Shown: one piece after another, positions 1-7,023 of the stretch | Layout of the letters: every line of letters begins with the position of its first letter | Position numbering within the stretch: the first letter of the stretch is position 1 | Assembly (NCBI GenBank): GCA_963933205.1 | Contig: CAWVTK010000064.1 | Coordinates: 1 to 10,284 of the forward strand | DNA length: 10,284 nt | Direction: 5' to 3' | Source: UBA6772 sp963933205 | GTDB taxonomy: Bacteria; Bacteroidota; Bacteroidia; Flavobacteriales; UBA7430 | The notes under the pieces: generated by a model | The model's database searches: none | What the model was told of the DNA's origin: nothing | Seen by the model: the letters and a program-made list of their open reading frames with translations, nothing else | Translations under genes and position numbers: made by a program

Positions 1-1222
1 TACCGGCTATACTTCTATCAGCTTCTAAAACTGAGGCCGAGGTTAAGGCAACGTTTTTTTCGTCTGCTAAGTTTTCAAAACTAACCGCGTCTTTAGCGGC
101 TGCCATTTCGCTTGCTTGAGCGTATATTTCATTAGCCGTTTCCTCGCTTGCATCCATAGAAATCTCAATAATTGCTACTTGAACTGAGTCTCCACGACGG
201 TCGTTTAATCGCGCAATTTTATAAGCATTGTTTTCTTCATAAGGCCCAAAAACAAAACCTAACTCTGCTGTTCTCATTTCTGCTTCTATCTCAGGAGATA
301 ATTGTCCTTCAGCATAAAAAGTAGGGTCGAAGGTAGCATCGGAATATGCATTTACAAAAGCCGCCGCATCAGTTGTGTTTTTAAATCCACTTACTGTTTC
401 GTTAGATTTTGATGTTTTATTGTAAACAATTTTATCTTCAATTAGATCTAAAACGCGTGTCTTAGTTTCATTTTTATCGGCTTGAGTAGGTGCAATATCG
501 AAAATTGCAATACTCAATTCACGACTTGCATTTTGAGGATAATCCTCTTTGTGAGCCTTATAATAAGCAGTAACATCTGCATCGCTTAGTTCAATTTTAG
601 TATCAAAAGCCTTAAATACGTATCGACCGCTCGCTTGTGTACCTTGCTCGTTGTAATATACTTCAGCGTCTATGTTTGATGCGCTTAATCCCTGACGAAT
701 TAGGTTCACGTACTTTTGACCTAAGCGTTCTTTACGAATTACGTTTTCAAAATACATCCACCTTTGAGGGTCGTTGTCGTGAATTTGTTGAATTACACCC
801 GCTAATTGTGCCGGTGTAACGTCTTGGCCAGTTACTCCAAAAAATTGTTTTGCTGTTGCAGACATTTCACCAGATTTGTATCCAAAAGTTAAACCAGCTA
901 ATTCTTCTGCACTTATTGCTAAGCCCAGTTCGCTGTATTCTTTCTCCATGATTACATCGTTCACCTTATCGTTCCACAAATTATCTCTCAATACATTTCG
1001 GTCCTGGCGTGCGTTAAAAATACGGTCTAGGTTTTGTGCTTCTGTTTCAAATTCACGGTAATCGATTACCTCATCGTTAACCACGCCAATTACTCCTTGG
1101 CCTCCATTGAGTAGCGAGCTACCCGAGCTAAATAAATCTCCTAAAAGAAATGCTCCCATAGCAACTCCAATTCCTCCCATTAAAAGACCAGAGCGCTTTC
1201 TTAAATTATCTAGTGATATCAT
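1..1222 (-). CDS. PpiD/SurA-type periplasmic peptidyl-prolyl isomerase (C-terminus cut by window edge)
   Basis: This is an open frame from the ATG at 1222 to the left edge, about 407 residues with no stop, so the C-terminus lies outside the window. The N-terminus is a short basic stretch (RKR at 8-10) followed by a Gly-rich hydrophobic anchor at about residues 11-31. Then comes an SurA_N-like start (GVVNDEVIDYREFE, about 45-58) and a long helical region, as in inner-membrane-anchored PpiD foldases. Residues from about 215 (segments RELSIAIFDIAP, FGPYEENNAYKIARL) look like a divergent parvulin-like domain. Such proteins help fold outer-membrane proteins in the periplasm. Bacteroidota members are usually near 700 aa, so roughly 40% is missing. 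It is the last visible gene of the envelope operon, 64 bp downstream of the CorC-type gene. The family call is confident from layout. Catalytic activity cannot be judged here. Confidence 0.8.
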   Translation of the reverse strand, partial: MISLDNLRKRSGLLMGGIGVAMGAFLLGDLFSSGSSLLNGGQGVIGVVNDEVIDYREFETEAQNLDRIFNARQDRNVLRDNLWNDKVNDVIMEKEYSELGLAISAEELAGLTFGYKSGEMSATAKQFFGVTGQDVTPAQLAGVIQQIHDNDPQRWMYFENVIRKERLGQKYVNLIRQGLSASNIDAEVYYNEQGTQASGRYVFKAFDTKIELSDADVTAYYKAHKEDYPQNASRELSIAIFDIAPTQADKNETKTRVLDLIEDKIVYNKTSKSNETVSGFKNTTDAAAFVNAYSDATFDPTFYAEGQLSPEIEAEMRTAELGFVFGPYEENNAYKIARLNDRRGDSVQVAIIEISMDASEETANEIYAQASEMAAAKDAVSFENLADEKNVALTSASVLEADRSIAG

Positions 1223-1286
1223 TATCAGTCTGTTTTTTCGTTTGTCAAGTCAGCGAATATACAACTTTATTAAAAAAATCGCACTT

Positions 1287-2546
1287 TTATGTTAAACGTA
1301 ATAATTCTACTTTTTCTATTCTCGTTTTATTTACTTCTAATATTAAAAACCTGAAGCCACTTATTGTAATACTTTCCTTTACTAAGGGGATGTTTTGGTG
1401 GTAATAAACGACCAGGCCATTTAGTGTTTCATACTCTTCTGACTCAGGCAAATTGAGTTGGTATTTTTGATTCAAAAAGTCAATTTCTAAGCGGCCAGAA
1501 AGCACAAATGTATGTTCGTCTATTTGGGTTTCTTCTAAAGCCATGGTATCGTGTTCGTCTTCAATTTCTCCAAATATTTCCTCCACAATATCTTCTACGG
1601 TAAGTAGTCCCGAGGTGCCTCCAAACTCGTCTACCACTAGGGCTACGCTTTTTCGCTCTTTAATAAACAGGTTCAAAATTTCGTTGGCAGTAATTGTTTC
1701 TGGTATCAAAGCTATGGGAAGCAGAATCGTTTTTATGTCTGTAGGTTGCTTAAAAAGTTCGTAGGAGTGTGTAAAACCTATTACTTGATCTATGTTTTCT
1801 TTGTAAATAACAATTTTTGAAAAACCTGTTTCAATAAACTTATCTTTCAGTGTTTCGATAGATTCGTTAAGTTCCATTGCCACAATTTCGTTTCGAGGAA
1901 TCATGCATTCTCGAGCCTTTACTTTTGAAAAATCTAGGGCGTTTTGAAAAATTTGAATTTCGGAGTCTTGCTCTTCTTGAACTTGCAAGCCCACGGTTTG
2001 TTCTTCTAAGTATTTCTGCAAATCTATTCTACCAAATACCGGCTTTTTGTCGAGCTGATTTACACCCATTAAGTACTTTAGAATGAAGTTAGAAACACCA
2101 ACAACTAGAGAGACAATTAGATACAAGCCATAGTAAAACATCCAAGTAGGTACGGCAAAAAGACTCATAAACTTATTCGCATTTAAGCCAAAGAGTACTT
2201 TAGGAATAAACTCTGCTGTTACTAAAACCAGAACGGTAGATAAAAGGGTTTGGAGCATTAAAACAATTCCATCACTAGAGCTTAAAGTTCTTAAAAAAGG
2301 CTCTAATACGTTTGCCATTTCAATACCGTATACAACTAAAGCAATATTGTTACCAACCAACATGGTTGCAATAAAACGAGAGGGGCTTTTTAATAACGGT
2401 GCTATAAGACGGGCGTTAAGTTCCCCTCTTTTTTTCATTAATTCTATGTGCAATTTATTAGACGTAACAAAGGCTATTTCCATGCCCGAGAAAAAAGCTG
2501 AAAGTAGTAATGAAACAATGATAATAGATAAGCTAATGGGGTCCAT
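1287..2546 (-). CDS. HlyC/CorC-family (CNNM/DUF21-CBS-CorC) membrane protein
   Basis: The 419-residue protein has the full family architecture. A DUF21/CNNM transmembrane domain covers about residues 1-165, with hydrophobic segments near 5-27, 58-80, 95-120 and 130-160. It carries the family motifs SGMEIA (20-25) and TAEFIPK (110-116). A CBS pair follows (about 210-333), ending in the hallmark DEFGGTSGLLTVEDIVEEI (306-324) and GEIEDEHD. A C-terminal CorC_HlyC domain lies at about 340-419. Homologues are linked to Mg2+/Co2+ efflux and are often mislabelled hemolysins. The gliding protein GldE shares this architecture, but the position between lptC and the PpiD gene fits the general CorC paralogue better. 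The gene begins 6 bp after the preceding 62-aa gene, so co-transcription is likely. The transported ion cannot be read from the sequence. Confidence 0.9.
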   Translation of the reverse strand: MDPISLSIIIVSLLLSAFFSGMEIAFVTSNKLHIELMKKRGELNARLIAPLLKSPSRFIATMLVGNNIALVVYGIEMANVLEPFLRTLSSSDGIVLMLQTLLSTVLVLVTAEFIPKVLFGLNANKFMSLFAVPTWMFYYGLYLIVSLVVGVSNFILKYLMGVNQLDKKPVFGRIDLQKYLEEQTVGLQVQEEQDSEIQIFQNALDFSKVKARECMIPRNEIVAMELNESIETLKDKFIETGFSKIVIYKENIDQVIGFTHSYELFKQPTDIKTILLPIALIPETITANEILNLFIKERKSVALVVDEFGGTSGLLTVEDIVEEIFGEIEDEHDTMALEETQIDEHTFVLSGRLEIDFLNQKYQLNLPESEEYETLNGLVVYYHQNIPLVKESITISGFRFLILEVNKTRIEKVELLRLT

Positions 2547-2552
2547 TTAAAT

Positions 2553-2741
2553 TTAGTCTTCTTGAGAGTATTGTTTTTTACGAACTCTGTGCATAAAGTA
2601 AGCAAGCGCAGATGCGCCTAAGTACATTAAACCTTCTGTAGTTTTTCCTAAAGAAAAGATATGGTAAAGCGCATCTAACAAAGCATAAATGGCAAACAAC
2701 AACCATAAAGCAATAAATATTTTTTGTATTTTATTCTGCAT
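2553..2741 (-). CDS. Small two-helix membrane protein of unknown function
   Basis: The predicted product is 62 residues with two hydrophobic segments, about residues 8-28 (FIALWLLFAIYALLDALYHI) and 36-50 (EGLMYLGASALAYFMH). A basic and polar C-terminus (RVRKKQYSQED) follows, suggesting a small inner-membrane hairpin. Its ATG overlaps the 3' end of lptC by 11 nt and its stop is 6 nt before the CorC-type gene. This spacing is typical of translationally coupled genes and argues that it is real. Small membrane ORFs in this spot are, as far as I recall, common in Bacteroidota versions of the operon. No function is known to me. A role with LptC or the CorC protein is only guilt by association. Confidence 0.75.
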   Translation of the reverse strand: MQNKIQKIFIALWLLFAIYALLDALYHIFSLGKTTEGLMYLGASALAYFMHRVRKKQYSQED

Positions 2742-3291
2742 GTTCTAAATTTATAATTCCTCTACTTTTTTTAAGGGTGTATTCACTAAAGTAAATATCC
2801 GATTCAAATCCTTCGCCCATTATTACTTGTTCTTCTTTGGTAATTTTAACAAACTCTTCGGTATAAATAAGCTCCTTTACTTCGTCCCAAATTAGGTATT
2901 CCGTTTCTAGTTTATCTCCTTTAGTGTTTTGTAAAAGAACATTTCCTTTTGCTTCAATAAGCTTATCATCTAAGTGTTGTATGGCATAATCTGCTCTTAA
3001 ATAGGAGTCTTTCTCTCCAGCATCTTCAAACGACTCTAGCTCTATCCCATTTGGAAATTCAAGGTAGGGTTCTTCTCCATCAAATCGTAACATTTGTGGG
3101 GAAATTAATTTAAAAGATGCTTTTCCGTTTTTTGTGTAAAGCCATTCTATTTGTTTTGTAGAAACTACTGGCTCGTTTAACTCTTTGGAAAGCGCTTCCA
3201 TTTTTACAGGGCTAGTTTGGCAAGAAAAAAGCATTGCAATTCCACACAGAATTGCAATGCTTTTATACATTTTGTTTTTACCTAGCCTCAT
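2731..3291 (-). CDS. lptC: LPS export ABC transporter periplasmic protein LptC (lipoprotein)
   Basis: The frame encodes 186 residues: an N-terminal lipoprotein signal with lipobox LFSC (Cys24), then one beta-rich LptC/OstA-like domain. Segments such as LRADYAIQHLDDKLIEAKGN (alternating beta pattern, about 98-117) and the weaker copy KLETEYLIWDEVKELIYTEE (127-146) show the OstA-fold repeat. LptC passes lipopolysaccharide from the LptBFG complex towards LptA. In Bacteroidota it is commonly a lipoprotein rather than single-pass as in E. coli. Two starts are possible: the ATG at 3291, or the ATG at 3270 (residue 8), which gives a cleaner 17-residue signal (MYKSIAILCGIAMLFSC) and which I slightly prefer. 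A perfect 16-bp hairpin is embedded in the signal-peptide codons. The gene follows the TPR gene by 32 bp and overlaps the next by 11 bp. The low overall conservation of LptC means the call leans on fold pattern and context. Confidence 0.85.
   Translation of the reverse strand: MRLGKNKMYKSIAILCGIAMLFSCQTSPVKMEALSKELNEPVVSTKQIEWLYTKNGKASFKLISPQMLRFDGEEPYLEFPNGIELESFEDAGEKDSYLRADYAIQHLDDKLIEAKGNVLLQNTKGDKLETEYLIWDEVKELIYTEEFVKITKEEQVIMGEGFESDIYFSEYTLKKSRGIINLEHAE
3227..3264 (-). promoter_or_regulatory. Perfect 16-bp hairpin with U tract inside the lptC signal-peptide codons
   Basis: Read on the coding strand, AAAAGCATTGCAATTC (3264-3249), a 6-nt loop (TGTGTG) and GAATTGCAATGCTTTT (3242-3227) form a perfect stem. 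The T run extends to six, then CTT. This has the form of an intrinsic terminator or a strong translation-blocking hairpin. It begins three nucleotides after the alternative ATG at 3270 and lies entirely within codons. The repeated ATTGCAAT also encodes the repeated Ile-Ala of the signal peptide. The structure is seen directly. Any regulatory role is inferred. Confidence 0.6.
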
Positions 3292-3298
3292 AGTAGAG

Positions 3299-3323
3299 TC
3301 AATTTTATGGAAGGTAAAATTGA
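3299..3323 (-). promoter_or_regulatory. Perfect 9-bp hairpin in the TPR-lptC intergenic gap
   Basis: Immediately after the TPR stop codon, TCAATTTTA and TAAAATTGA form a perfect 9-bp stem with a 7-nt loop (coding strand CCTTCCA). It fills most of the 32-bp gap and ends 8 nt before the first lptC ATG. No U tract follows, so it looks more like an mRNA processing, stabilising or start-site element than a terminator. Confidence 0.45.
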
Positions 3324-4727
3324 TTATTTTGGTACTTTAATGTTTACGGTTTCCGAATACCAACATTCAATTTTGTAGGTGAGTTCGTCAATCAATCCTT
3401 CGGTAAAAATATCTGTTTTACTTGGCATTTGAACAGTGTACTTTTCAATTCTAATGGCTGCTTTACCAGTAACAGAATTGTCAATACTACTTGCGTATTC
3501 ATACTTATCTATTGCTGCCCAGTAGCCAACTCTCTTTAAAAACTCTGTTTGTAACTCTCCACACTTACGTGATGTTTTTGCATAAAGATCTCCAATAAGA
3601 ATATAAGGGTCTCCCCAACCTGAACGGAACGAAGCCGCTTTTAAAGCGTAGTTTTTTGCCGATTGATTCTTATTCATTGCTGCGTAAGTTTGTGCCAATC
3701 GGTAAGCGTACTGCGCTTTATTTAAGTTATCTTCTTCATTGTCTAAGGCATAAGAGTAAAACTCTAGTGCTTTTGTGTAGTCTTTGCGTTTTAAAGAGCG
3801 TATTCCCATATTTGCCGCAGCGGATGGAGAGGGGTCAATGTTGTAAAGCGCTTCAGAAATGCTAAAGAAAACATCGGTGTTGGTACATTCTTTTTTGTTC
3901 AATAATTTAGCAGAACGCTTTAACCAAGTTAGATCGGCCTGGTTCATTTCAAAATCTCGGGTATACATTTCTACAAGCTTATCGCATGTAGCATAAGGAG
4001 CTAGAGCTTTCTCTAGATTGTCTTTTACATCAGAAAGCTTGTCCTTTTCGTCTTTGTTTCTTTTTAACTGCTTTTCTTCCTTTTTTGTTAAAACCTCTTT
4101 CTCGTTTGCATTAAAAATATCCTGTGCTAGTTGAGCTTCCTTATAAGAAATTACAGACGATAGATCTGAAAATAAATTAAGCAAATCTTCTATTGTCAAA
4201 ACTTTTGCGTTCAGTAATTTAGTAGAAACAACAAAGTAAGTACTCAATACTCGGGGTGAGCTTGTGTTTCCTCCAAGGTTAAAGGCCTCGCCTAAAACTG
4301 CGTAAGCTTCTTGCAGGCCCTCGGTTGTTCCTTTTTTGTATTTGTACAAGTCGGCTCCTTTATACCCAACCACCTTAGCTTCACTATCCGGATAGTAAAC
4401 ATTTCTTTGATCGTAAATCATCATTAAAGAGTCTACTAAAACAGATTTACGTGTTTCCTCGCTAACCGTTTTTATTAGTCCTTTTATTATTTTTGGGCCA
4501 TGTATGTAAATATTTTTTGTTCGCTTTGGCGCGTTATCAAACAAGTATACCCAAGAATTGTAGGCATCTGCATAATTTTTTTGCTTGTAAAATTCCGTGT
4601 AAATAGATAGGTTTTGCTCGCAAGCATCTTTATCTGTTCCGTATTTTAAAAGTTCTGCCTCGTCTTGAGCATAAGCCGAAAAAGATAATGCTACTAAGGT
4701 AAACAATGAAAATAATTTAAATTTCAT
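3324..4727 (-). CDS. Secreted TPR-type protein of the coaX-lptC envelope operon
   Basis: The product has 467 residues. It has a Sec signal peptide of about 20 residues with an AYA|Q cleavage site, so it is periplasmic or surface-exposed. The remainder is alpha-helical with degenerate tetratricopeptide features: an N-terminal helical pair around 40-65 (YTEFYKQKNYADAYNSWVYL) and a clearer TPR region at about 300-385 (AAANMGIRSLKRKDYTKALE, then YAYRLAQTYAAMN). A highly charged Lys/Glu segment at about 208-240 looks like coiled coil. The C-terminus ends in a conserved-looking beta-like tail containing IECWYSETVNIKVP. Bacteroidota encode similar proteins at this point of the operon, but I know of no established function. 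TPRs suggest a scaffolding role with its neighbours. It starts 12 bp after the OMP gene. Confidence 0.8.
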   Translation of the reverse strand: MKFKLFSLFTLVALSFSAYAQDEAELLKYGTDKDACEQNLSIYTEFYKQKNYADAYNSWVYLFDNAPKRTKNIYIHGPKIIKGLIKTVSEETRKSVLVDSLMMIYDQRNVYYPDSEAKVVGYKGADLYKYKKGTTEGLQEAYAVLGEAFNLGGNTSSPRVLSTYFVVSTKLLNAKVLTIEDLLNLFSDLSSVISYKEAQLAQDIFNANEKEVLTKKEEKQLKRNKDEKDKLSDVKDNLEKALAPYATCDKLVEMYTRDFEMNQADLTWLKRSAKLLNKKECTNTDVFFSISEALYNIDPSPSAAANMGIRSLKRKDYTKALEFYSYALDNEEDNLNKAQYAYRLAQTYAAMNKNQSAKNYALKAASFRSGWGDPYILIGDLYAKTSRKCGELQTEFLKRVGYWAAIDKYEYASSIDNSVTGKAAIRIEKYTVQMPSKTDIFTEGLIDELTYKIECWYSETVNIKVPK

Positions 4728-4739
4728 ACCGTGTTTTTG

Positions 4740-6029
4740 TTAATCAATTTTACGTTGTGTGAACCACTTATCGTTAAAAGTAAAGGCTAAGTGGAAATTA
4801 ATGTATTTTTCCTCAACTAAATTATTATCTACAGTTCCTCTTTTACCAAACTGAGCACCAATGTTTACAATTGTATTAGACCGCTTTAAGGGTAAGGCAA
4901 ATCCTAAACTAATGCTTAAGTCGTTTAAATTAGCATCACTAGCGTTGCTGTTTAATTCTGATGCTGCTAAATACCCGGTATTAAAGTTTAAACCCATTCG
5001 GTACTGAATACTTTTCCAGTAGTGGTGCACGTCTTTATTGTTGGGTATAATCCATGCGCCTAGTTTTATTTGAGAAGCATTTTTAATTTCTGGACTAGGT
5101 GCTCCAAATAGAGCTAATTGAGACCATTCTTTAAATTCGTATTCCCCAGAAACAAACCAGTTGTTTTCTTTTCCTAAAGATACAGCTGCACCGTATGACA
5201 TTGGAAGTGTTAGTCCGCTTGTTAATGTTTCATTTACTGAGATTGTGTCTCTTATATACTCAAAATTATTTACGATGTTATAGGTGTATATAGCCCCATT
5301 ATTACTAGCATCTAAGCTGGTTTGGGGAGTATAAGTAGCTCCAAAAATTAACTGCTTATCTTTATACATGGTTTGGTATTGAGCTCCCATATCAAAAGAC
5401 GCATCTTTAACAGTGTAGTTATTTTCATCTCTACTGTTTATAAATTTTGGGTCTTCAGACCATAAATCTTTTTGCTCTTTAAGTGTACCAAAAATCATAT
5501 TTACGGTAAGTCCAAGAGACAAGCCTTTGTAAACATTTGCGCCTACATTAAAGTAAGCACGATTTAACCCTCCAGAACCTATATATTCTGTATTCGTTTG
5601 TAAGGTATCCAGAGCGTCTATAAATTCTGACGTTTTGGTTACTTGATATCCTTTAAAAGAGTACGGTAACAATCCAGCACTTACACCAAAGCCTTTTGCT
5701 ATAGGAAAACCTAAACCTAGGTAGCTTAATGAAGACGAAAAAGATTCTTGCTCGTAATTAGCGTCTTTTAAAAATAAAGAAACACCACTAGCTCCAACTT
5801 CAAAAGAGGTTAAGGTTAGCGCGCTCACAGATGCAGGGTTTAATAAATTTAATTGATTGTTAGAACGCAAAGCAATACCTAAACCACCTAAAGCGTTGTT
5901 TAAGGCAAATCCTTGGTTTTGAAATTGTCCAATTCCAAAAGAAGAATAAGGGGAAATCGTGTTTTGCTGAGCCAAAATTAGTAATGGGCAGCAAAGAAGT
6001 GCAAACAATAAACTTTTAGTTCTTTTCAT
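4740..6029 (-). CDS. Outer-membrane beta-barrel protein, FadL/OMPP1-like Bacteroidota family
   Basis: The 429-residue protein has a signal peptide (basic MKRTK, hydrophobic core, cleavage near LILA|Q at 20/21). The mature start has the pattern SPYSSFGIG (26-34), NNALGGLGIALRS (44-56) and LNLLNPASVSALTLTSFEVG (60-79), which matches FadL/OMPP1-like proteins of this phylum. Alternating amphipathic strands with Tyr, Phe and Gly continue to the C-terminus, which ends in beta-strand-like FHLAFTFNDKWF before a short tail. It is therefore predicted to sit in the outer membrane as a barrel. The ligand is unknown: family resemblance to fatty-acid porins does not prove transport. The start overlaps the end of coaX by 14 nt, implying translational coupling, and the TPR gene follows 12 bp later. 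Confidence 0.82.
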   Translation of the reverse strand: MKRTKSLLFALLCCPLLILAQQNTISPYSSFGIGQFQNQGFALNNALGGLGIALRSNNQLNLLNPASVSALTLTSFEVGASGVSLFLKDANYEQESFSSSLSYLGLGFPIAKGFGVSAGLLPYSFKGYQVTKTSEFIDALDTLQTNTEYIGSGGLNRAYFNVGANVYKGLSLGLTVNMIFGTLKEQKDLWSEDPKFINSRDENNYTVKDASFDMGAQYQTMYKDKQLIFGATYTPQTSLDASNNGAIYTYNIVNNFEYIRDTISVNETLTSGLTLPMSYGAAVSLGKENNWFVSGEYEFKEWSQLALFGAPSPEIKNASQIKLGAWIIPNNKDVHHYWKSIQYRMGLNFNTGYLAASELNSNASDANLNDLSISLGFALPLKRSNTIVNIGAQFGKRGTVDNNLVEEKYINFHLAFTFNDKWFTQRKID

Positions 6030-6747
6030 GGGTGTTGTGTTCCAGTATAAAATGCATCCCTTTTAACAGAATATCTGCGTCGGCAAAGATGCTGTTTTTT
6101 AATTTCTTATCAAAGAAAGCTGAGTCGCCTCCAGTAAGGATTGTCTTTACTTGTGGATAACGCAATTTGTACCAGTCTATTATACCATCTATTTCCGTTT
6201 GAATTCCATTAACCACCCCCGATAACATAGACTCATTCGTGCTTTTACCGATTAAGTCTTTCGGTTCTCTTAAAGAAACGAGCGGAAGTTTACCTGTAAA
6301 AGTATGTAGCGCATTTAAGCGCATATGTAAACCTGGAGAAATAGACCCTCCAAAATAAACACCTTTTTCTGTAACAAAATCGAAGGTCAAGCAAGTACCT
6401 ACGTCTATAATTAAAACCGGTTTATTTGGGTAAATAAAAAGGCCGCCCGCAACCAAGGCAAGACGATCTGCCCCTAAGGTATCTGGTGTTTCGTATTTAT
6501 TAACGAAGGGCATTTTTAAATTAGCGTTTAAAAATAGAGGCTTTACACCTATTTTCTCAAACATGTTTAACTGTGCTTTGGTTGTTGGTTTTACCGAGCT
6601 TAACAATAGTCTTTTAATTTTTCCACTTAGCTTATTTACTAAAATTTCCATTTCATTATCAGTACAATACCCCTTACTCGTAAGCTCTCCATTAAGCAGG
6701 GTAGCGTACTTAATTCTTGTATTTCCAATGTCAAAAATGAGGTCCAT
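6016..6747 (-). CDS. coaX: Type III pantothenate kinase
   Basis: CoaX phosphorylates pantothenate with ATP, the first step of coenzyme A synthesis, in the cytoplasm. At 243 residues it has normal family length. The ASKHA-type motifs are all visible: DIGNTRIK (6-13, phosphate binding), TPDTLGADR (88-95, with the conserved Asp94 expected to act as base), IDVGTCLTFD (114-123, second phosphate motif), GGSISPGL (133-140), GKSTNESMLSG (167-177) and LTGGDS (204-209). Cys119 in place of the usual Ala in the GTA motif is, from memory, common in Bacteroidota CoaX. It appears to be the first gene of the minus-strand operon, divergent from tRNA-Phe with 98 bp between. No clear -33/-7 promoter was found for it there. 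Its 3' end overlaps the OMP start by 14 nt. Confidence 0.96.
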   Translation of the reverse strand: MDLIFDIGNTRIKYATLLNGELTSKGYCTDNEMEILVNKLSGKIKRLLLSSVKPTTKAQLNMFEKIGVKPLFLNANLKMPFVNKYETPDTLGADRLALVAGGLFIYPNKPVLIIDVGTCLTFDFVTEKGVYFGGSISPGLHMRLNALHTFTGKLPLVSLREPKDLIGKSTNESMLSGVVNGIQTEIDGIIDWYKLRYPQVKTILTGGDSAFFDKKLKNSIFADADILLKGMHFILEHNTHEKN

Positions 6748-6800
6748 AAAATCTAATTATTCTGTAAAAATACTAATAAAGAAAATTAATCTCTGTTTTC

Positions 6801-6832
6801 TTTGATAGATAAAATTCATAGGTCTATATTTG
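6801..6832 (+). promoter_or_regulatory. Bacteroidota-type promoter for tRNA-Phe
   Basis: TTTG at 6801-6804 and TATATTTG at 6825-6832 match the -33 TTTG and -7 TAnnTTTG consensus used by the Bacteroidota primary sigma factor, with a 20-nt spacer. Transcription would start near 6838-6840, a few bases before the mature tRNA 5' end at 6846, leaving a very short leader. Confidence 0.85.
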
Positions 6833-6845
6833 CCACCTCAATAAT

Positions 6846-6918
6846 GGTGCTATAGCTCAGTTGGTAGAGCAATGGACTGAAAATCCATGTGTCCCTGGTT
6901 CGAATCCTGGTAGCACCA
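6846..6918 (+). tRNA. tRNA-Phe (GAA anticodon)
   Basis: The 73-nt cloverleaf folds by eye. The 7-bp acceptor stem is GGTGCTA/TAGCACC, the D arm is GCTC-AGTTGGTA-GAGC, the anticodon stem is ATGGA/TCCAT with loop CTGAAAA (anticodon GAA, Phe), the variable loop is GTGTC, and the T arm is CCTGG-TTCGAAT-CCTGG. The discriminator base is A and no CCA is encoded, so CCA must be added enzymatically. The T stem has a central T-T mismatch (U51-U63); all other stems are fully paired. It has its own promoter and terminator and is a single-gene transcript. Confidence 0.97.
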
Positions 6919-6921
6919 CTT

Positions 6922-6953
6922 AAAAGCCCTGTACGAAAGTATGGGGCTTTTTT
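6922..6953 (+). terminator. Intrinsic terminator of tRNA-Phe
   Basis: AAAAGCCC (6922-6929) pairs with GGGCTTTT (6944-6951). The stem continues inward through two G-T wobbles and TAC/GTA to a GAAA tetraloop closed by C-G (6934-6939), giving 13 pairs. The paired T run extends to six T's on the plus strand. It begins 3 nt after the tRNA. Confidence 0.9.
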
Positions 6954-7023
6954 GTGCTTAACTCATTTAGTTTTTTTACCTGTTTTATTTTTAACACCTC
7001 TATTTGTAGCTTAACTAAGGGTA

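Noticed and set aside
1287..2546. Assignment as gliding-motility protein GldE
   Set aside because: The architecture is shared with GldE, but no gld genes are nearby and the lptC-PpiD context fits the general CorC-type paralogue.
637..2550. Several short plus-strand open frames of 60-73 codons between 637 and 2550
   Set aside because: They lie antisense to the PpiD and CorC-type genes, whose domain motifs are clear, and have no coherent protein features or upstream promoter.
3656..3865. Plus-strand 69-codon open frame inside the TPR gene
   Set aside because: It is antisense to a well-supported secreted TPR protein and has a low-complexity, motif-free translation.
6748..6800. Promoter for coaX on the minus strand
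   Set aside because: Only an imperfect TATTTTTA-like element is present with no TTTG at the right distance, which is too weak to report.
6563..6805. Plus-strand 80-codon open frame overlapping coaX and running into the tRNA promoter
   Set aside because: It is antisense to the conserved N-terminus of CoaX and ends within the tRNA-Phe promoter, which fits a shadow frame.
6846..6918. tRNA-Phe as an attachment site for an integrative element
   Set aside because: No duplicate of the tRNA 3' end, no integrase and no compositional shift is seen in the window.
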